This document shows, piece after piece, positions 5,800-7,199 of a DNA stretch of 7,199 nt; position 1 is the first letter of the stretch; each line of letters starts with the position of its first letter. Origin of the DNA: Clostridia bacterium DTU080. Its GTDB lineage: Bacteria > Bacillota > Limnochordia > DTU080. A model generated the notes under the pieces. The model was not told the DNA's origin. It did no database searches and worked only from the letters and a program-made list of their open reading frames with translations. A program made the position numbers and the translations under genes. The stretch is taken from NCBI GenBank assembly GCA_001513395.1, contig LFTP01000001.1, forward strand, positions 1 through 7,199. The letters are read 5' to 3'.

Positions 5800-7199
5800 G
5801 TGGCGCTTTTTCTCGGTCTGGACGATGAGGCCCTGCAGGTCTTTCTCGATGAGATGTCCGAACACGTCGAGGCCCTGGAGGCGGATCTTTTGGCCCTGGA
5901 AAAGGAAGGGCCGGACGAAGAACGAGTGGCCCGTGTCTTTCGGTCGGCCCATACCATAAAGGGAGCCGCGGCCGCAGTCGGTCTGGAGCAGATAGCCGAG
6001 ATCACCCACGTCATGGAAGAGATCTTCGAACACATTCGCGCCGGAAGGCTGACCCCGAGTTCGGCGGACGTGACGGTGCTTTTGGAGAGCGTGGACTATT
6101 TGCGCCAGGCCCTGGAGGCTTTTCAAGCCAATACCCAACCTGCGGATCCGCCCCCCGGCTTGCTTTCCGCTTTGGCTCAGATAGGTTTCCTTGAAGGGGA
6201 TCCGGCTCCGTTGGAGATCGGCGTGCGCATCTCGTCTCAGTCACCCATGCCGGCCGTGCGCGCCCTGCAGGCTCTTTTGGCCGTCAAGGAGTTGGGCGAG
6301 ATCGTCGCTTTAGAGCCGGACGAAGGGCGGATTCGCGCCGGTGAGGGGACAGAGCGGCTGCGGATCATCATGAAGCCCGCTGCGGACACGGAGGCCATCC
6401 GCGCCGCTTTGCAGCGGATCAGCGAAATCGAAGAGGTCGACATCAAAAAGCCCGGGACCAAGAACGGATCCGCGGGACAGAGAGCGACGTCGGGCTCCGA
6501 CAACGGAAAAAAGAACGGGAAAGCCAACGATAGGCCCGGCGCGCGCCAGGCGCGGCCTGACGCGGACAGGACCATTCGGGTCGATGTAAGCATTCTGGAC
6601 GAGCTGATGAACTTGGTCGGCGAGTTGGTCATCGATCGCGGCCGCCTGGGCGGCATAGGGCAGGCTCTGGCGGAGAGAGCCGATGTGCAAGAGCTGGCCG
6701 ATGATCTGGCTGAGGTGACGGCCCATCTGGCCCGGGTGACCGGCGCCCTGCACGAGCAGGTGCTCAAGGCGCGCATGTTGCCCGTGCGGCATGTCTTTCG
6801 GAAATACCCGCGCATGGTGCGGGATCTGGCTCAGCAGATGAAAAAAGAGGTTGACTTCCGCATCGTCGGAGAGGACACTGAACTGGATCGCTCCTTGTTA
6901 GAGGTGTTGAGTGACTCGCTCATGCACCTTCTGCGCAACTGTCTCGATCACGGTCTGGAGACTCCCAAAGAGCGCCGGGCGTCGGGCAAACCTGAGGTAG
7001 GCACCTTGCTGTTGAGCGCCGCCTATGAGGAGAGCCAAGTGGTGATCTGCGTCCAGGACGACGGCCGGGGCATCGATGTGCAACGCGTTCGCGAGGCCGC
7101 AGTGCGCAAGGGGATGATCAGTGAGGATCGCGCCCGAGAGCTCGAGGAACATGAGGCCCTTCAGTTGCTGTTTGCTCCCGGCTTCAGCACGTTGGAAGA
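5800..7199 (+). CDS. cheA: chemotaxis histidine kinase CheA (N-terminal two thirds, cut by the window end)
   Basis: CheA autophosphorylates under receptor control and hands phosphate to CheY. The 466 residues present show, in order: P1/Hpt domain with His51 in RVFRSAHTIKGAAAAVG; a P2-like CheY-docking domain (about 138-216, LEIGVRISS...IEEVDIKK); a Gly/Lys/Asn/Arg-rich linker (about 217-257); P3 dimerization helices (about 258-325, DELMNLVGELVIDRGRL); and the start of the P4 ATPase. In P4 the N box is LMHLLRNCLDHGLETPKERR with Asn380, and the first glycine motif is D420-DGRGID. The rest of P4 and the CheW-binding P5 lie beyond the window. GTG 5800 is preceded by GGAGG at 5785-5789 and lies 5 bases after the cheW stop. 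No internal stop is seen, and all catalytic residues within reach are intact. Confidence 0.96.
   Translation, partial: MALFLGLDDEALQVFLDEMSEHVEALEADLLALEKEGPDEERVARVFRSAHTIKGAAAAVGLEQIAEITHVMEEIFEHIRAGRLTPSSADVTVLLESVDYLRQALEAFQANTQPADPPPGLLSALAQIGFLEGDPAPLEIGVRISSQSPMPAVRALQALLAVKELGEIVALEPDEGRIRAGEGTERLRIIMKPAADTEAIRAALQRISEIEEVDIKKPGTKNGSAGQRATSGSDNGKKNGKANDRPGARQARPDADRTIRVDVSILDELMNLVGELVIDRGRLGGIGQALAERADVQELADDLAEVTAHLARVTGALHEQVLKARMLPVRHVFRKYPRMVRDLAQQMKKEVDFRIVGEDTELDRSLLEVLSDSLMHLLRNCLDHGLETPKERRASGKPEVGTLLLSAAYEESQVVICVQDDGRGIDVQRVREAAVRKGMISEDRARELEEHEALQLLFAPGFSTLE

Noticed and set aside
5554..6815. Several - strand open frames under cheW and cheA
   Set aside because: Their translations are low-complexity and unlike any family I know, and they lie opposite well-conserved CheW and CheA sequence.
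1..7199. CRISPR arrays, tRNA or rRNA genes, insertion-sequence ends, riboswitches
   Set aside because: No spaced direct repeats, tRNA-like cloverleaf, rRNA sequence, transposase or conserved riboswitch core was found on reading through the window.

Overview
The window holds most of a bacterial chemotaxis operon on the + strand (mcp-cheY-cheC-cheD-cheW-cheA, positions 1865 to the right edge). To its left is a damaged sugar-transport segment: a - strand ABC-transporter substrate-binding protein gene with one in-frame amber codon (325-1617), and a decayed + strand remnant of a second such gene (1 to about 280). The two face each other across a strong hairpin terminator at 291-313.

Organism: the CheC + CheD + CheW + CheA set is typical of Bacillota, Thermotogota and Euryarchaeota and is absent from enteric bacteria. 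Very strong GGAGG ribosome sites, GTG and TTG starts, fairly GC-rich coding DNA and a family-1 sugar-binding protein suggest a Bacillota lineage of the Clostridia/Limnochordia kind. This is inference from gene content; no species is recognised. The binding protein has a signal peptide but no lipobox, which would fit a diderm lineage better than a classical monoderm.

Layout. 1-280: frameshifted remnant of a substrate-binding protein. 281-313: terminator, possibly serving both strands. 325-1617 (-): substrate-binding protein, full length apart from a TAG at 1063-1065. 1618-1864: divergent intergenic region with three short inverted repeats, each with a 2-base centre, and a sigma-28-like promoter candidate pointing at mcp. 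1865-3754: transmembrane chemoreceptor. 3785-4150: CheY. 4171-4755: CheC phosphatase with one intact active site. 4752-5264: CheD, overlapping cheC and lacking the usual catalytic threonine. 5291-5794: CheW. 5800 to the edge: CheA kinase, cut by the window end inside the ATPase domain.

How it works together: the receptor senses an extracellular signal and, through CheW, controls CheA autophosphorylation. CheA passes phosphate from His51 to Asp52 of CheY, CheC removes it from CheY, and CheD modifies receptors and partners with CheC in the adaptation feedback known from Bacillus. CheB and CheR are not in the window. I see no wholly new system. The main points worth a second look are the amber codon, the palindromes of the divergent region, the altered active-site positions in CheD and CheC, and the pairing of a chemoreceptor with a divergent sugar-binding protein.
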